Of a stretch of 64,000 nt of DNA, positions 9,134 through 20,743 are shown piece by piece. The translations under genes were made by a program, and so were the position numbers. Positions within the stretch are counted from its first letter, which is position 1; every line of letters begins with the position of its first letter. The notes beneath the pieces were generated by a model. The model did not search any database. It saw only the letters and a list, made by a program, of their open reading frames with translations, and was not told the DNA's origin. The stretch lies in assembly GCA_014885115.2 (NCBI GenBank), contig WKLE02001048.1, forward strand, positions 12,493 through 76,492. Direction: 5' to 3'. This DNA comes from Asterionellopsis glacialis. Lineage: Eukaryota; Bacillariophyta; Plagiogrammaphyceae; Rhaphoneidales; Asterionellopsidaceae.

Positions 9134-12100
9134 ATGGCATCGGCTAACGATGGCACACCTGTGCATCTTGATTATTCTCCAGTAGATACTTTGGTATGTC
9201 TTTTTTGATTCTCAAAGCTGAAGTTGAAGAAGAGTGATAGAATCCTTTCAATTTACATGATGATTTGAATGTGCTTCAAACAAGCACATACAGCGGTTTC
9301 CGCTATAAATTGCTAATTTCTCTTCTCTTTTGCTCTTCCCTATTCAAAACCATGTAGCCAGTGCAAACTGTTTCGTTGACACCACAGCCGGCTAAAACTC
9401 CATCAAGAAAATTTGGAAAAGACATTTCGAATAATGCACCAGGTCGGAATAACAAAGTGTCTTCTGGAAAGAAAGTAGTTCGTATTCGAAGAGGCGTCAC
9501 ATCAGCAAAGAAGAAGAAGAAAAACACTCAAAGTTCAAAGAGTAGTAGTAGTAATACTTCCTCCCTCATGGAAGAAGTCGACGAAGAGGAAGCTGTGTCA
9601 ACGATTACTTATCAAAGTCAAGAAACCAGAGGGAGTCGTGGTATGGAAGGGAATACATCATCAACAGAGGTAGAGTATCATGTTCAGTTTGAATCAGGTC
9701 CTATTGGACTAAAGCTTGAACCTGTTGTTGAAAGTACGGGTAAAGAAATTGGATGTCGTATAGTGAAATTTGTGGATGGTGGACCTCAACGTCCAGGACA
9801 GGCTCGTAAATCTGGAAAAATCAAAGCTGGGTACGTGCATATATTTGCAATTCTTTTTCTTTTCTCAAACTTCTTGCCAACTCGCATGACTCACAACTAT
9901 GTTTCACCTTCCCCCCTCTTCATTTCCACTAGTGACTTACTGATTGCAATTGAGGGAATTGATGTGTCATCTTGGGAGTATGGTGATATTATTGCAAGGC
10001 TCAAATGGCCAAGTCAAGGTCGGCGTTTATCTTTCCGTAGTGTTTGGACTGAGAAAGCGCAGCCATCGTCGGCCAGTAGCAGTACTGGTATGGCAAATAC
10101 GGAGACTCCTGATACTGTAGAGGACATAGTGTCGGGTACCGGAGGTTCATCAACGGAAGAGGTTCTTTCTTCACAGATATTATCTTCTTTTCAACCAGAC
10201 CAAAAAGCAAGGTCGACAAATGACAAAACTAACGAGGAAGATACCTTGTCTGCCGATTTATCTACGGTCGTTCTCTCTGAGTCTCGAGAATCTACACCGT
10301 CACCTCCTCAACAAACACAACAACGCTCTGGAAAGGTCAAGGAGAAAAACACGGCAATCGTCGCGACACCGGGAAGGGCTATGTCTACTTCAAAGGTATT
10401 GAAGACAGTTGTGAAAGACGTCGCGTTGCCTGTGGCAGGTGTTGTTGCATCCTCATCATTGTCCCTGACAGCATCAGTAACTTCCGCAATGTCTACGAAA
10501 TTGGGTGAAGTTCTTGTTGGTCACTCAAATAGAGAATTTCATGATATTGTTCAACTCAAGACAAAACTCCTTGCTGAACTGAGTCAGGCCAAGGTTGCCC
10601 TGACCGCAAGCCAGGAAGAGCAAAAGCGGTTGCAAAAGGAGATTGCAGAGATTTCTAAGGAAAAGGAGGCAGAACGTAACGCCAAGGAAAAGCTCGAACG
10701 GGAACTGAAAGCTGCCAGGGAACATCAGGAGAGAATTGAAGATCAAATAAAGGACATGGAAAATCAAATACAGGTGCTGTCAGGGAGTCTTGACGAAGAG
10801 CGGCTTCAAACGAAGACAGCTCGTGATGATTTGGTTTCGCAGGTGGAAGAACTTCAACGTCAGAAACAACAGCTGGAGGTTTCATTCGAGAAAGAAAAGG
10901 CGTCTCTTGTAGCAAGAGAAAGTGCAGCTTCTGATCGAGAAAAGAATGCTCGAAGTCAGTTAGAGGAGACCGAGCATGAACTTGAGGCGAAGGTAAAAGA
11001 AATGTTGACCCGCATGGAGGAAATGGATAGTACTTTTACTGCAAGAAATACAGAATTGGAATCCTGTGTCCAAGCTTTACGAGATAAATTGCAACAAAAG
11101 ATTGCGGAACTTGATTCTACCAAGATATACGTGAATGAATTGCTTTCAAAGCAGGAAGATCTCACAAACCAAGCTGTCGAGTTTGATTCAATAGTCCAAG
11201 ACGCACGGAGGGAGAAGGACGAAGTAGCTACTGAGTTAGAGCAGGTTCGGATTGAATTGGATAGAGCTCGTGGTCGATTTGATGCTGTCCAAAACCAAGT
11301 GGATGAAACTAGAAGTACTCTTGAATCAACACTAAAGGAGAAGGACATTGAGATTGAGAATTTGGCTGATGAATTGAGTTCACGCGATGCATCTGTAGAG
11401 ATGCTCAGGACAATGGTAAAGGAGAAAGATACCGTACTCCATAACACTATGGCTGCAGTTGAAGCTGCTAGATCTACAGAGGAAAAGCTTGTTCATAAAA
11501 TCGAGGAACTTGAAGTCATTGTTAACGAAGCGAATGCTGAGAAGACCTTCCTAGATGACCAGTTGAGAAATTCACAGGAGGAACTCTCGGCGGCACTGAA
11601 TCGCGTTTCACAACTCGAGAAGCAACTGTCACAGATAAACCAAGAAAGTGAATCGAACCTCAATGAGCTCGCAACTAAGCTTGCGTCAACGGAAGCTGCC
11701 CTCGAAGTGGCAGAAAATGACTTACGAATAAAAAACGACAGAATCGAGGAACTTGAGAAACTCACGAACGAGAAAGACGATGCGCTTGTCGCCGCAAGTA
11801 TAAATTTCGACGATCTACAATCAAAGATGAAAGATTATTCTGTCATGATGGCCAACCAAAGCGAGGAAAAAATCCAAGATGAGGTGGATAAGCTGGACAT
11901 GCTATATTCGCAAGGACTGGAAGAAATGGATAGAATTCTCACCCAGAAGGATTCGCAAATTCAAAGTCTTGAAGAGAAAGTCATTTCACGGGAAGCGCTA
12001 ATCAAAGATACAAAGGATGACTTACAGAGTCAAAGAACCAGAATTGAAGAGCTCGAAAAGCTCTTGAACGAAAAGGAAGTGGCTTTAGCGGTCGCAAACA

Positions 12101-14880
12101 AGAATTCTGATGATCTGCGAACTAAAGTGGAAGAAGTTACAATTGCCATGGCAAATGAAAACAAGGAAAAGATTCAGAACGAAACGAACAAGCTGGATAT
12201 CTTCTATTTGGAGGAACTTGACAAAATGAATATGTGTATGGCAGAGAAAGATGCACAAATTCAAAATCTTGAACAGGAACTCGTTTCAAAAGAAGCCTTT
12301 CTTGAAGATACAGAAAATAGTGTACTGAAAAAAAGTGATAGAATAGATCAGTTGGAGAAACTTATGAATGAAAAAGATGAGGCTCTTGGATTTGCATCTA
12401 GGAAATCTGAAGATCTGCAAACACAGATGGAAGAACTTAAAATCACTCTGGCGAGTCAAAGTAGGGAGACCGTTGAAGACGAGGTTAATAGGCTACACTC
12501 GTTCTATTCGCAGGAAGTTGACAAAGTTATTGATAAAATGAAATCGTGTCTAACCCAAAAGGATTCTCACATCCAAAATCTTGAACAAAATATGAAAATG
12601 TCCAAGGAAGAAATAACTGTACTGAACAATGCGCTTCAGAAAATAAAACAGGATCATTTGGACGAGCTTCGGCGCTTTGAAAGTGAGAAGGAAGAAGCTC
12701 TCACTGATTTACAGGAATTCAGCGAAGAGGCCGTCTCTAGCATTTTAAACGAAAAGGAGGAAGAAATTTGTAGCCTGAAGAAGCAACTTTCGAAAGCGAC
12801 ATCTTCAGACTCTAAGTTGCGCAAGCGACTAAACGACCTCAGTAAAATCCACAGCAACGAAATCTCTAAGCTTGAACGCAAATTTGCTGTAGCCACACGG
12901 GAAAAGGAAGACATAGCTCGAGCCAATGCAGAGCTGGAACGGCGCCTGAACGAGGCTGATAGCTCGTCGGAAAAGAAAGAATTTGCACGCATTTCTAGTG
13001 CACTTCGTGAGGCTGAAGACCTTGTTTCAAAGCTTCATAGTGACTTTGACAGCGAGGAAGTCAGTTTATCAGATGTAACGGACAAACAGAGCAATGTATC
13101 CGGACAAGCACAAGAGAGATCAGTGAATGAAGTTGGTGGCCTGAGAAGCAGTTTCCTAGGAAAGCAGCTTGCGCAGGCGGAATCTCGTGCTAAGGATGCT
13201 CGTGCAGAAGCAGCACAAAGATTTAAGCGCGTGAAGAGCCTGGAAGCAGACCTAGAGGATATGTCCAGGGAATTCGAATTGCTTGTGAAGACAAATGAGC
13301 TTATGGAAGAGCGGTTGCGGTCCACAAGATCTGCTCAGCTTGCTGCTGAAGAAGAGGTCGAATCACTAGAGGATGTGCTTTCTGAAACCAAGAATACCCA
13401 GGAAAAGTTAGAAATGAAATTGACGCATGCGGTGTCCGAAAACAAATCCCTGTTTCAACAGCTAGAAGACCTGAAGAAGCATGTAGACGGCGTGGTGCAG
13501 GCAGGTAAAGACAAAGAAGAGAAGTATGAAGCCTCTATAAACAAATTGCACGAATCTCTATTAGAGAGCCAGAGCAAGCTGTCTGTTGCAAAAATCACCG
13601 AATCAAACTTAATAAACGAAAGAAATTCTCTGAAAATTGCATTGGACAGTACAGCATTGGAGATATCCAAACTTGAAAATAAGGTAACGGAAGTGCAAGC
13701 TCTCATGGATCAATCTCAGTCAAAACTTGAAGCATCAGAAAAACAATTTGCAAAAAAGCTTTCAAATATGCAGGACGAGCTGAGTTCTGTGAAGAACGAT
13801 CTTGATTCCTCCCAGAATCTGTTGGCTGTATGCGAAGGAAAGAGAAAACTGGTTGAAAGTGCTCTCCAAGCGAAAGAAACAGAAAAGGTATCTCTTGAGA
13901 GGGAAACTGAAAGCCAACGATGTCGTATTGAGAAACTGGAATCATCTCGAGATGAAGCAGTATCGAAACTAACTGCAGCTTGCGAGGTTGTTGACGAACA
14001 AAAAGAGGCGGTTCGATTGTCAGAAGAGAAGGTCACCAAGTCGGATGAAATTGCCCAAAAACATCGTGAGCAGACTGCTAAGATGGAACAAAGAATAGCC
14101 GAACTGGAAGAGGCTGCGCTGGAGCAAGAACATACAATTCGGGAGGAGGTCGAGAAGGCCCGTGAACTGCTCGAAAAAGAATCTAACGATGCAAGTCTAC
14201 TTGTCAACGAGTTGGAGGTTCAACTTGCGCAAGCAGCTTTGAAAATCGAGGGAGTGGAGGATGAGAACAGGGCTCTTTGCACCAAAATTGTCGAATGGGA
14301 AGAGACGTGCAGACGTGCCAAGGAACGCGAATCAGATGCTTTAGACAGGTGTGCACTTCATGCAAACGAAGTAAAAAAACTCGAGAACAAACTCGACGAA
14401 AGGAAAAACGAAACAGACCGATTGATAGCTCACTCTCAAGTTTTAGGATCTACCGTCACTCGATTGAGATCGGAATTGCTCATGAAAGAAACACCTTACA
14501 AACGGCCTCCAAAAGATACAACTCAACACAACGAAGAATCAGCGATAAGTACTTCAGCAGAGGATCAGCAAACTTTGTCTAGCATTGTTAATGAGGAAGA
14601 GACCAAACGATCAATGAGGGCCGCAGGTGCAAAAATGATGTGTCGTTTCATCGAGAAAAAGACCAGGGAGAATGAAATAGCACTATTAGGTTCGTCATAC
14701 AGACACTGGATGTGCGCAGCGACCACTGACCGGGCCGTCGCGTATCAAATGCAAGTGGCAAGAGCAATGGCACAACAACTAGAGACTACAAGAGAAAAAC
14801 TAGCTGTATTAAAAACGCATCTGAAACATGCTCATGGTGCGGAGCGAAAAAAATCAAATAATCTCCAAACGAGCAGATAA
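9134..14880 (+). CDS. Giant PDZ-domain coiled-coil protein
   Basis: The model is join(9134..9193, 9358..9830, 9933..14880), 1826 residues. Exon 1 encodes only 20 residues (MASANDGTPVHLDY...). Introns are GTATGT...TAG (164 nt) and GTACGT...TAG (102 nt). Removing the second intron rebuilds a PDZ domain at ~124-212 (GPIGLKLEP, then KIKAGDLLIAIEGIDVSSW). After a Ser/Thr-rich region (to ~370) the rest is almost continuous heptad coiled coil rich in Glu, Lys, Leu and Gln. It includes three in-register 100-residue repeats (~780-1080). A conserved-looking tail (MCRFIEKKTRENEIALLGSSY) closes it. There is no motor, membrane segment or kinase domain. The shape suggests a tether or scaffold (golgin- or centrosome-like), which is inference. 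It converges on the downstream ferredoxin gene, about 130 bp between stops. Confidence 0.85.
11740..12648 (+). repeat. Three tandem 300-bp repeats within the coiled-coil gene
   Basis: Units begin at 11740, 12040 and 12340, exactly 300 bp apart. Each encodes a version of RIEELEKL.NEK..AL, then a middle segment with EEK.Q.E..KLD..Y, then a QKDSQIQ.LE segment. The third unit carries about three extra residues. The copies have diverged at DNA level but remain in register at protein level, so this is an old internal duplication kept in frame. Confidence 0.88.
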
Positions 14881-15009
14881 ATAACATCTGGGCCGACACT
14901 GGACGATGACGTTATAATATACAGCTAACAAGTAATGATTTCTAATAGCATCAAAACCAACCAGTTCCTACTCTACTGTTACTTTGACAATTTTATTTGA
15001 ATATATGCA

Positions 15010-15865
15010 TTACTGAACTCTGATCGTAGCGGGTCCCTAAAGGATATCAAAAGATTAGAAATTCAAGGTGAGCAAAATACCTGAGAACGGTTCACTCGTA
15101 CCAAGCGAGACATTTCCCGATTCTGAACTTTTTACTTACCTGGATATTGTTGAGGCAGGCAAGACGAGCATTAGGGGCCTTCTTGAGTCTGCCATCCTCG
15201 TATTCAGATCTTTCTTCCCAGCCTTCACTATCCTTGAAATCTACCGCGCAGAAGGTACACTGACCAACACCACCGCAATTACCAAGTTTCTTTTTGAGGC
15301 CTCTGTACAACTCAACATCGTTTTCTAGAAGGGTTTTTCGCAAGTTGTCTCCAACCTGTGCATTGATTTCTAGGTCGGGTTTGCCCTCTTGAATAACTTG
15401 AATTGTCACTGGAGTTCCTACATCAAATGAAACTTTCTCTTCAACATCACCAGCTACAGCTGCCGCTTCTACTTCAAATTCGATTGTTACAGGCGATGGA
15501 GCATCGATAATCTTTTCCATAACATCATCAAATCCAATAGCCGTTACATCTTCTCCCATGACGGTTGCTAATTTTAATCCAACTAGTTGATCCTTGTAAG
15601 GTGACGCGTATGCTGATCCACTGTCAGCTAGTTCTTCAACTTTCACTCCCAAAGGAGCCCCCTCTTCCATTTCTTCAAGAAGCATCCCTAAAGGTTTTTC
15701 CAAAGTCACCGAAAGTAGTCCAGTTTGGACATTGTCGGTAGATGAAAAGAGGATTGTCGAAGGCTTTGTACTGACTAATCCAAATCTGGAACCACTTGGA
15801 ACAAAAGCCAAGACTGGAACAGCGCACACACTAAAAAGTAGAGAAGAGATCATTGCAATACGCAT
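15010..15865 (-). CDS. Plastid-targeted PDZ-like/2Fe-2S ferredoxin-domain protein
   Basis: The model is complement(join(15010..15036, 15140..15865)), 250 residues. The signal peptide ends VLAFVPSGSRFG, the classic AFVP-type plastid entry motif. Residues ~47-135 look PDZ-like (SVTLEKPLGMLLEE, then GLKLATVMGEDVTAIGFDDV). Residues ~150-250 form a 2Fe-2S ferredoxin fold with Cys197, Cys203, Cys206 (NCGGVGQCTFC) and Cys237 (ARLACLNNI). Unspliced reading ends in an unrelated tail (...KCLAWYE). Splicing at CAG/GTAAGT (15139) to TTTAG (15037) instead adds GPATIRVQ and a stop, which is how this fold normally ends. The intron is 103 nt. The protein probably carries electrons or acts as an assembly factor in the stroma. 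Partner and role are unknown. Confidence 0.88.
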
Positions 15866-16267
15866 CTTGACAACACAACCACGTTGCCGGAGATAGCTTT
15901 TATCTTCGATTGCAAGCGAACCTGTTGTTCGGGGTTTAGAAAGATGAGCTTCTGCAGCAGGGAGAAAAAACTCTTGCCCGGTAGAAAAATTCTTCTAAAA
16001 TCCGATCTCACTGAATCACAAACACGTCATTGAACTGTGGACAGTCTGTTCTCGGGCGGGAAGAGTAGGTCCTACATAGACTACGTATTGTACTTGTACC
16101 TTTTTACCTCTACCAGTAGGTACATAGAATCTACTGCTGTAGGACCAACGGTACTCGTACCTGTAAGACCTTCCTCTCTAGAGCTCTACCGTACCTGGTA
16201 GAGTACCTAGAGAAGAGAGAACAAACAAAGACGGAAGTAACTCTAGTCGAGTGAATCAATCACTTAA
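15866..16267. other. Divergent intergenic region with a dense GTAC/GGTACC cluster
   Basis: This 402-bp spacer lies between divergent start codons. From 16085 to 16212 it is packed with words of the type GTACCT, TACCAGTAGGTAC, GTACTCGTACCTG and ACCGTACCTGGTAGAGTACC. These form overlapping short inverted repeats. I see no open frame of note. Confidence 0.55.
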
Positions 16268-17863
16268 ATGGCGAGAGGGGGCAGTCTGATGAAGCCGTCT
16301 GACGTTCGCCATTATTCGACAGGTGTCAAATCTGAGAATCTTTGTTTCCCTGTGCGACAGAAAAGACGGAAAAGATCCAAAAAGAGGGGTGAGAACAAGG
16401 AAAGGAAACGAGAAGCCCACGTTGTGATTGAACGACGAAGACAAGGTGAGACCTTAAAGAAGATGTTTTCGAGGCCTCTCATCCATCTTGCGATGCTCAT
16501 CGCCTTTGTAACAAGGAACCGAAGTCGCCTGTTTGTTAGGGCATCAGCTCGTCCAGATAGTCTACCGAAACTCTACAGAGATTCAACTAAAAACCCAGCT
16601 GGTCCTCATCCCAACGAAGCCCGAAAGAAATTCAAGACTGTTCAGGTTCACGTGATCCATCGTCACGGTGATCGGACGCCCATTACTCCATTGAAAAATG
16701 AGACTTTTTGGCAGTCGGCTCTTCCAAAACCAGAAATTTTGTCCAAGATATCAGAAAATACGAAACTAATTCGTGAAGAAGGAAAGGAAGACAAACACTT
16801 CGCCAAAGGCCGTGGGCCATTCGGCCAATTATCTCAATTAGGTTTATTGCAAATGGTGCAATTGGGAAGCAAATTGAGGGAAGAATTGCATGTAGATGAT
16901 CTAGATGATCATCATATCGACGAAGAGGGTCATGTTCACTTGCATAAGGGTCGTTTGTTTACACCAGATGTTCCATTAGATCCAAAAAGGATCAAGGTTG
17001 TTTCCACCGACTTCCCCCGAACAATCCATAGCGTTCAGGGACTGTTGATAGGTCTTTTTCCAGAGGGTGATATCGAGCATACTCACGAAATTGATGTAAG
17101 GCATACTAGTATCTTGATCCCAGATCCACAGCCTCGTGGAAGTAAAGAACAAGAGGAGCTTGAAAAGTTGTTGGCAGCCCGACCACATTTGCAGGAACGC
17201 GAGGAAAAGATGAAAGAGCTCGCAATCAGAACCACGGAAGCATTGCAACACGCTCTCGCCGATGACGCTCACGATGTTTCGTTCGGAATTGGAGAAGAGA
17301 AGCAAAAAATAACAGCGGAAACGAAACTCAAACCTCTTCCATGGACCCAGTTGGCTGAAATCACCAAATGCCTGCAGGTGCGTGATCTTCTTCCGCCGGA
17401 CATCACGAAAGAAGATCAAGAAGCTATTTCTTCACATGCTGCATGGAAGTGGTTTGAGAACTTGCGTCACCCACGCTTGGCATACTTGGCAATGAACAAG
17501 ATGGTCACTCAAATTGTCGATAATATGCATCGCCAGAAGTCCGAAGGCGCAACAGAGGACGACCATTTGCTCCATATTTATAGTGGCCACGATTCTACTC
17601 TTATTGGACTATTGTGTGCCTTCCGGCTAGAGCAACCCACAGCATGGCCTGAATATGGCTCCTACCTAAAGATTGAACTCATCGAGGCAACTGACGTTGA
17701 AGCCCCTGAAAGTGTCCAAGGCGACCACTATGTCCGTTTCTCTCTGAATGGAGAAACGTTAAGATGCTATTGGGGAGATAAAGGCGACGAACCTGTAGAA
17801 ATGATTCGTTTAGAAGATTTATTGAAACTGAGCAGCATGTCACATGAAGGCTTAAAACCATGA
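16268..17863 (+). CDS. Histidine acid phosphatase family protein (PXYLP1/ACPL2-like)
   Basis: The single-exon frame of 531 residues has the branch-2 histidine phosphatase signature RHGDRTP (Arg132-His133, the phosphorylated His) and the distal His441-Asp442 pair in SGHDSTLIGLL. STDFPRTIHSVQGLLIGLFP supplies the conserved Arg region. RGPFGQLSQLGLLQMVQLG corresponds to the family's G-Q-L-T/S-x-x-G segment. Family members remove phosphate from phosphomonoesters in the secretory pathway, and PXYLP1 acts on xylose-2-phosphate. The ATG at 16268 gives a very basic 65-residue leader. A second in-frame ATG at 16463 would start just before a hydrophobic segment (LIHLAMLIAFV) that could be a signal anchor, and is a plausible true start. 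The substrate is not predictable from sequence. Confidence 0.85.
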   Translation: MARGGSLMKPSDVRHYSTGVKSENLCFPVRQKRRKRSKKRGENKERKREAHVVIERRRQGETLKKMFSRPLIHLAMLIAFVTRNRSRLFVRASARPDSLPKLYRDSTKNPAGPHPNEARKKFKTVQVHVIHRHGDRTPITPLKNETFWQSALPKPEILSKISENTKLIREEGKEDKHFAKGRGPFGQLSQLGLLQMVQLGSKLREELHVDDLDDHHIDEEGHVHLHKGRLFTPDVPLDPKRIKVVSTDFPRTIHSVQGLLIGLFPEGDIEHTHEIDVRHTSILIPDPQPRGSKEQEELEKLLAARPHLQEREEKMKELAIRTTEALQHALADDAHDVSFGIGEEKQKITAETKLKPLPWTQLAEITKCLQVRDLLPPDITKEDQEAISSHAAWKWFENLRHPRLAYLAMNKMVTQIVDNMHRQKSEGATEDDHLLHIYSGHDSTLIGLLCAFRLEQPTAWPEYGSYLKIELIEATDVEAPESVQGDHYVRFSLNGETLRCYWGDKGDEPVEMIRLEDLLKLSSMSHEGLKP

Positions 17864-17955
17864 TTATGCCATCACAAGCACGAGATCTATAGCTAGCTAG
17901 ATTACACTAGATGTTAGATTGTAATTGCCAATATTACATTATTTTTAGAAAAAAG

Positions 17956-20743
17956 TCATTCAATGTTGTGCTTTGAAATATCTCGGCTCAGACCACAAGA
18001 CTTGATAGAAAGTACCGTATTTTCAGAAATTGCATCGTTCTTTTCAATATCAGAGGCTACACCCTTTAAAAATTCGGATACAGTCTCTGGCATTTTCTTT
18101 TCTTTCGCAAGGATGTCCAGTACTGGCCCCGAAAGAAGGTTTCCCATCACCACGATATTCTTTACCTGTGATATGCCAAGAAAAGAGACTCAAAAACGTT
18201 AATTATGTAAGCGCCAACACATTGATGTGGGTAACGGAGACACTTACCTGTTGGAATAATAACATAATGGTGAGATCCAGTACAGAACTTGGTTCCTCAG
18301 CTTTTTCTAGGGCATCGGTCAATTCCTTTCTCCGAGAAAACAGCGCCTGCTTTTCGGACTTTTTATCTAACATCTTAAATGGAAGACCACAAATGGTACT
18401 ATCAAACAGAAACAAAGGCAATTAAAAAATTAGAGTTTTTTGCACAAGCAAACAACAACAATTCTCCCTAGAGTGGATGGATACTTACAGGCATGTCTCT
18501 TCCGCATGTTCTAAAAATTTGTCGAAATCACCCGGTCGTTTTCCTCCGTCATAAAACTCGCCACCGCACAATGTCCACATTCTGGCAACAGCCACGCCGA
18601 CATTTCCAGGAAGCAATTCACGCATTGCCTTCAGTGGGTCACGAATTTCTCCATCCTTACCAGGCTTACAAGACAAATAAACTGGTTGAAAGTTCCGGAT
18701 CGAATAATCGACCGGGCGGCAGTAGTACGGAAGATCAGCATATTCAGCTTCTTTGATATTTAAAGCTGCTGAAGTATCTTTATCAAACATAAAAGAGACT
18801 CCTTCGAGCTGATTGTTCCAAAGAGCGAATTCAGTGATCCGACGAGTAAAGTTTGCACAACCAACTAGAAAATCTTTCTTCAACGAAGCAACAGCATCAT
18901 CGGACGATTCGAAAGAAGCTACGTGTCGAACAAACTTGGCAAGCATTTGAATTTGATAGCATGCTGCCGGAAAACATATTGCATCTTCAAAGGAATTCTC
19001 GATGTTGCGGACTCTGGCAGCTCCATCCTTGCGACTGCTAACACTAGCATTCCTCGCAGATTTGATTCTGTCTAGTTCTGCTTTCACCGCTTTCGCACAC
19101 TTTTCTTCAAACTTTCGATTGTATAAAGCTACACGACAAAATTCAAAAATAGGGCCTCCACTTTCTGCTTCATCCCACAACGGAGGATTTTCATCACCAG
19201 GTTCGCTTATTGGCCCGTGACTTTCTTGAATGTCAGCAAGGTCGGGGTAATGCTCTGCAACTTTGTGGGCAACAACAGCTATCGGCACTACACCAAAAGA
19301 GAGAGTTTCACCTGACTTTGTAGACGACTTTTTCTCTTTAGCAGCCTTTCTCTTTTTCCTTTTCTCCTTACCTGAGACTTTTGATCGGCTTTCATCTTCA
19401 TCCACATGCGCAGCACTTTTTCCACTTGCAGCCGTCATCTCCATCTCATCGATCTCTTCCGCACGAGATTTGCCATACGACTCTACTAATGGGACTACGA
19501 TATTCTTTTCGATTTTTTCAATCATTTGTGAGCTAAAAAAGAGCGCTTCTCCATTAGAGATTAAGCACTTTCCATGTGAACTCTTGCGCTTGCCATCGTC
19601 TTCTGCCAATCTCGGCAGAACTAGATCATTCATAATTCGACTTATATCATTTTCATTAGATACCAAATCCTCTGGAAGGGTTAGCTTTAAGTCTAACAAT
19701 GATTCACCAGCAATAGCTTCTTGTACAGCCAATTCTATGGCTGGAACAATCATATCGATGTTAATCACAGATTCGGACAGAATAACCGCCGAAGAGAACG
19801 AATCCTGTACGAATTCACCCATTCTACCCTTTGGAATACCTATTGCAAGACATTTCTCTGCTGTTATCCAACCGTTTGCACTGAAAAATTCATCTACAGT
19901 TTTACGTTGCATTTTTTCATATACATATGGTACATACACACTTCCAGCAGATAATGACGACTCTGATGACTCATGAAGTTCGCCCGGTACTTTGTCGTTC
20001 TTACAAAGTTCTCTAAGCAACGGTAGTACAAACAAACTATCCCACCCATTTTCTTGGCAGATAGTTTCCACCAGAGTAGGTTGATCCAACGCACTGAATG
20101 TATTCTGGATCTTTTGAGATTGACTTTCTTCATATTTGGGTGAAACAAGGACCTTGGCACCTCCAATCATTGATAATTTAGCATTGATCGGATTCCCATC
20201 TAGACGACTCATGAGTTCCTTTAAGACGACATCTAATTGCATTTGATATATTGTGCTTGCGACTTCCGATATCAAAATATGACCATCTCCAGAATTTAAG
20301 TGTAAGTCAACTTGATCAGCTAAACTATTGAAATGTTGCGTTGTAATCAAATCGGTACCAACAAGATGCAATGTTTTGTCCTGATCTAGCAAACGGGATG
20401 ATACTCGTTCGATTTGAAAAAGAGGAACTGAAAATTTTTCGGAAGCATCTACGAATGATAAGCGACCACGTGAACTGATCTCCTCGCTTAATTCATGTTG
20501 AAGCTGCGAACGAGTTAAGTAATGACCATCTGTGGTGGATACAAGCTGACAAGTTTCATCATTTTCACTGAAAGATTGTTTCCCTCCTTCCTTCATGGCC
20601 AAAAAAGCATCCAATGAGTCATTATCCCCCCCTTCATCACCCAAGATTGTTTCTGCATCATGAAAATAACCCCTTTGTAACAACATCTTTACTAGCTGTG
20701 CCGAAGCGTGGTCTGTAAGGCCTTGGCATGTTGGTGCCGTCAT
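17956..20743 (-). CDS. UFL1: E3 UFM1-protein ligase 1 homologue
   Basis: The model is complement(join(17956..18165, 18248..18398, 18489..20743)), 871 residues. Human UFL1 has 794. Landmarks are YLTRSQLQHELSEEISSRGR, LISEVASTIYQMQLDVVLKEL, QPTLVETICQENGWDSLFVL and VYVPYVYEKMQRKTVDEFF followed by GWITAEKCLAIGIP. All follow UFL1 order. Introns are GTAAGT...ATAG (90 nt) and GTAAGT...ACAG (82 nt), both phase-consistent. A Lys-rich insert near the middle (KEKRKKRKAAKEKK) may be a nuclear signal. UFL1 transfers UFM1 from UFC1, with DDRGK1 as adaptor, mainly to ER-bound ribosomes. The start at 20743 (MTAPTCQGLTD) is preferred. An in-frame ATG at 20872 would add a hydrophobic 43-residue leader. Confidence 0.92.

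Noticed and set aside
9831..9932. Reading the PDZ/coiled-coil gene straight through as one exon
   Set aside because: The frame is open, but the inserted 34 residues break the PDZ core and the segment has GT-AG ends. Splicing gives a proper KIKAGDLLIAIEG strand.
13716..14207. 163-codon minus-strand open frame, and similar ones at 10956-11447
   Set aside because: They are Ser-rich mirrors of the Glu/Lys-rich coiled coil on the other strand, a common artefact.
15081..15139. 59-nt intron (GTAAGT to CAG at 15081) in the PDZ-ferredoxin gene
   Set aside because: It would end the protein VFCSP, which does not complete the ferredoxin fold, and it is shorter than the other introns here. The TTTAG acceptor at 15037 gives the expected last strand.
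19263..19976. 237-codon plus-strand open frame
   Set aside because: It is antisense to UFL1 coding sequence. UFL1 is strongly supported, and this frame has no family match.
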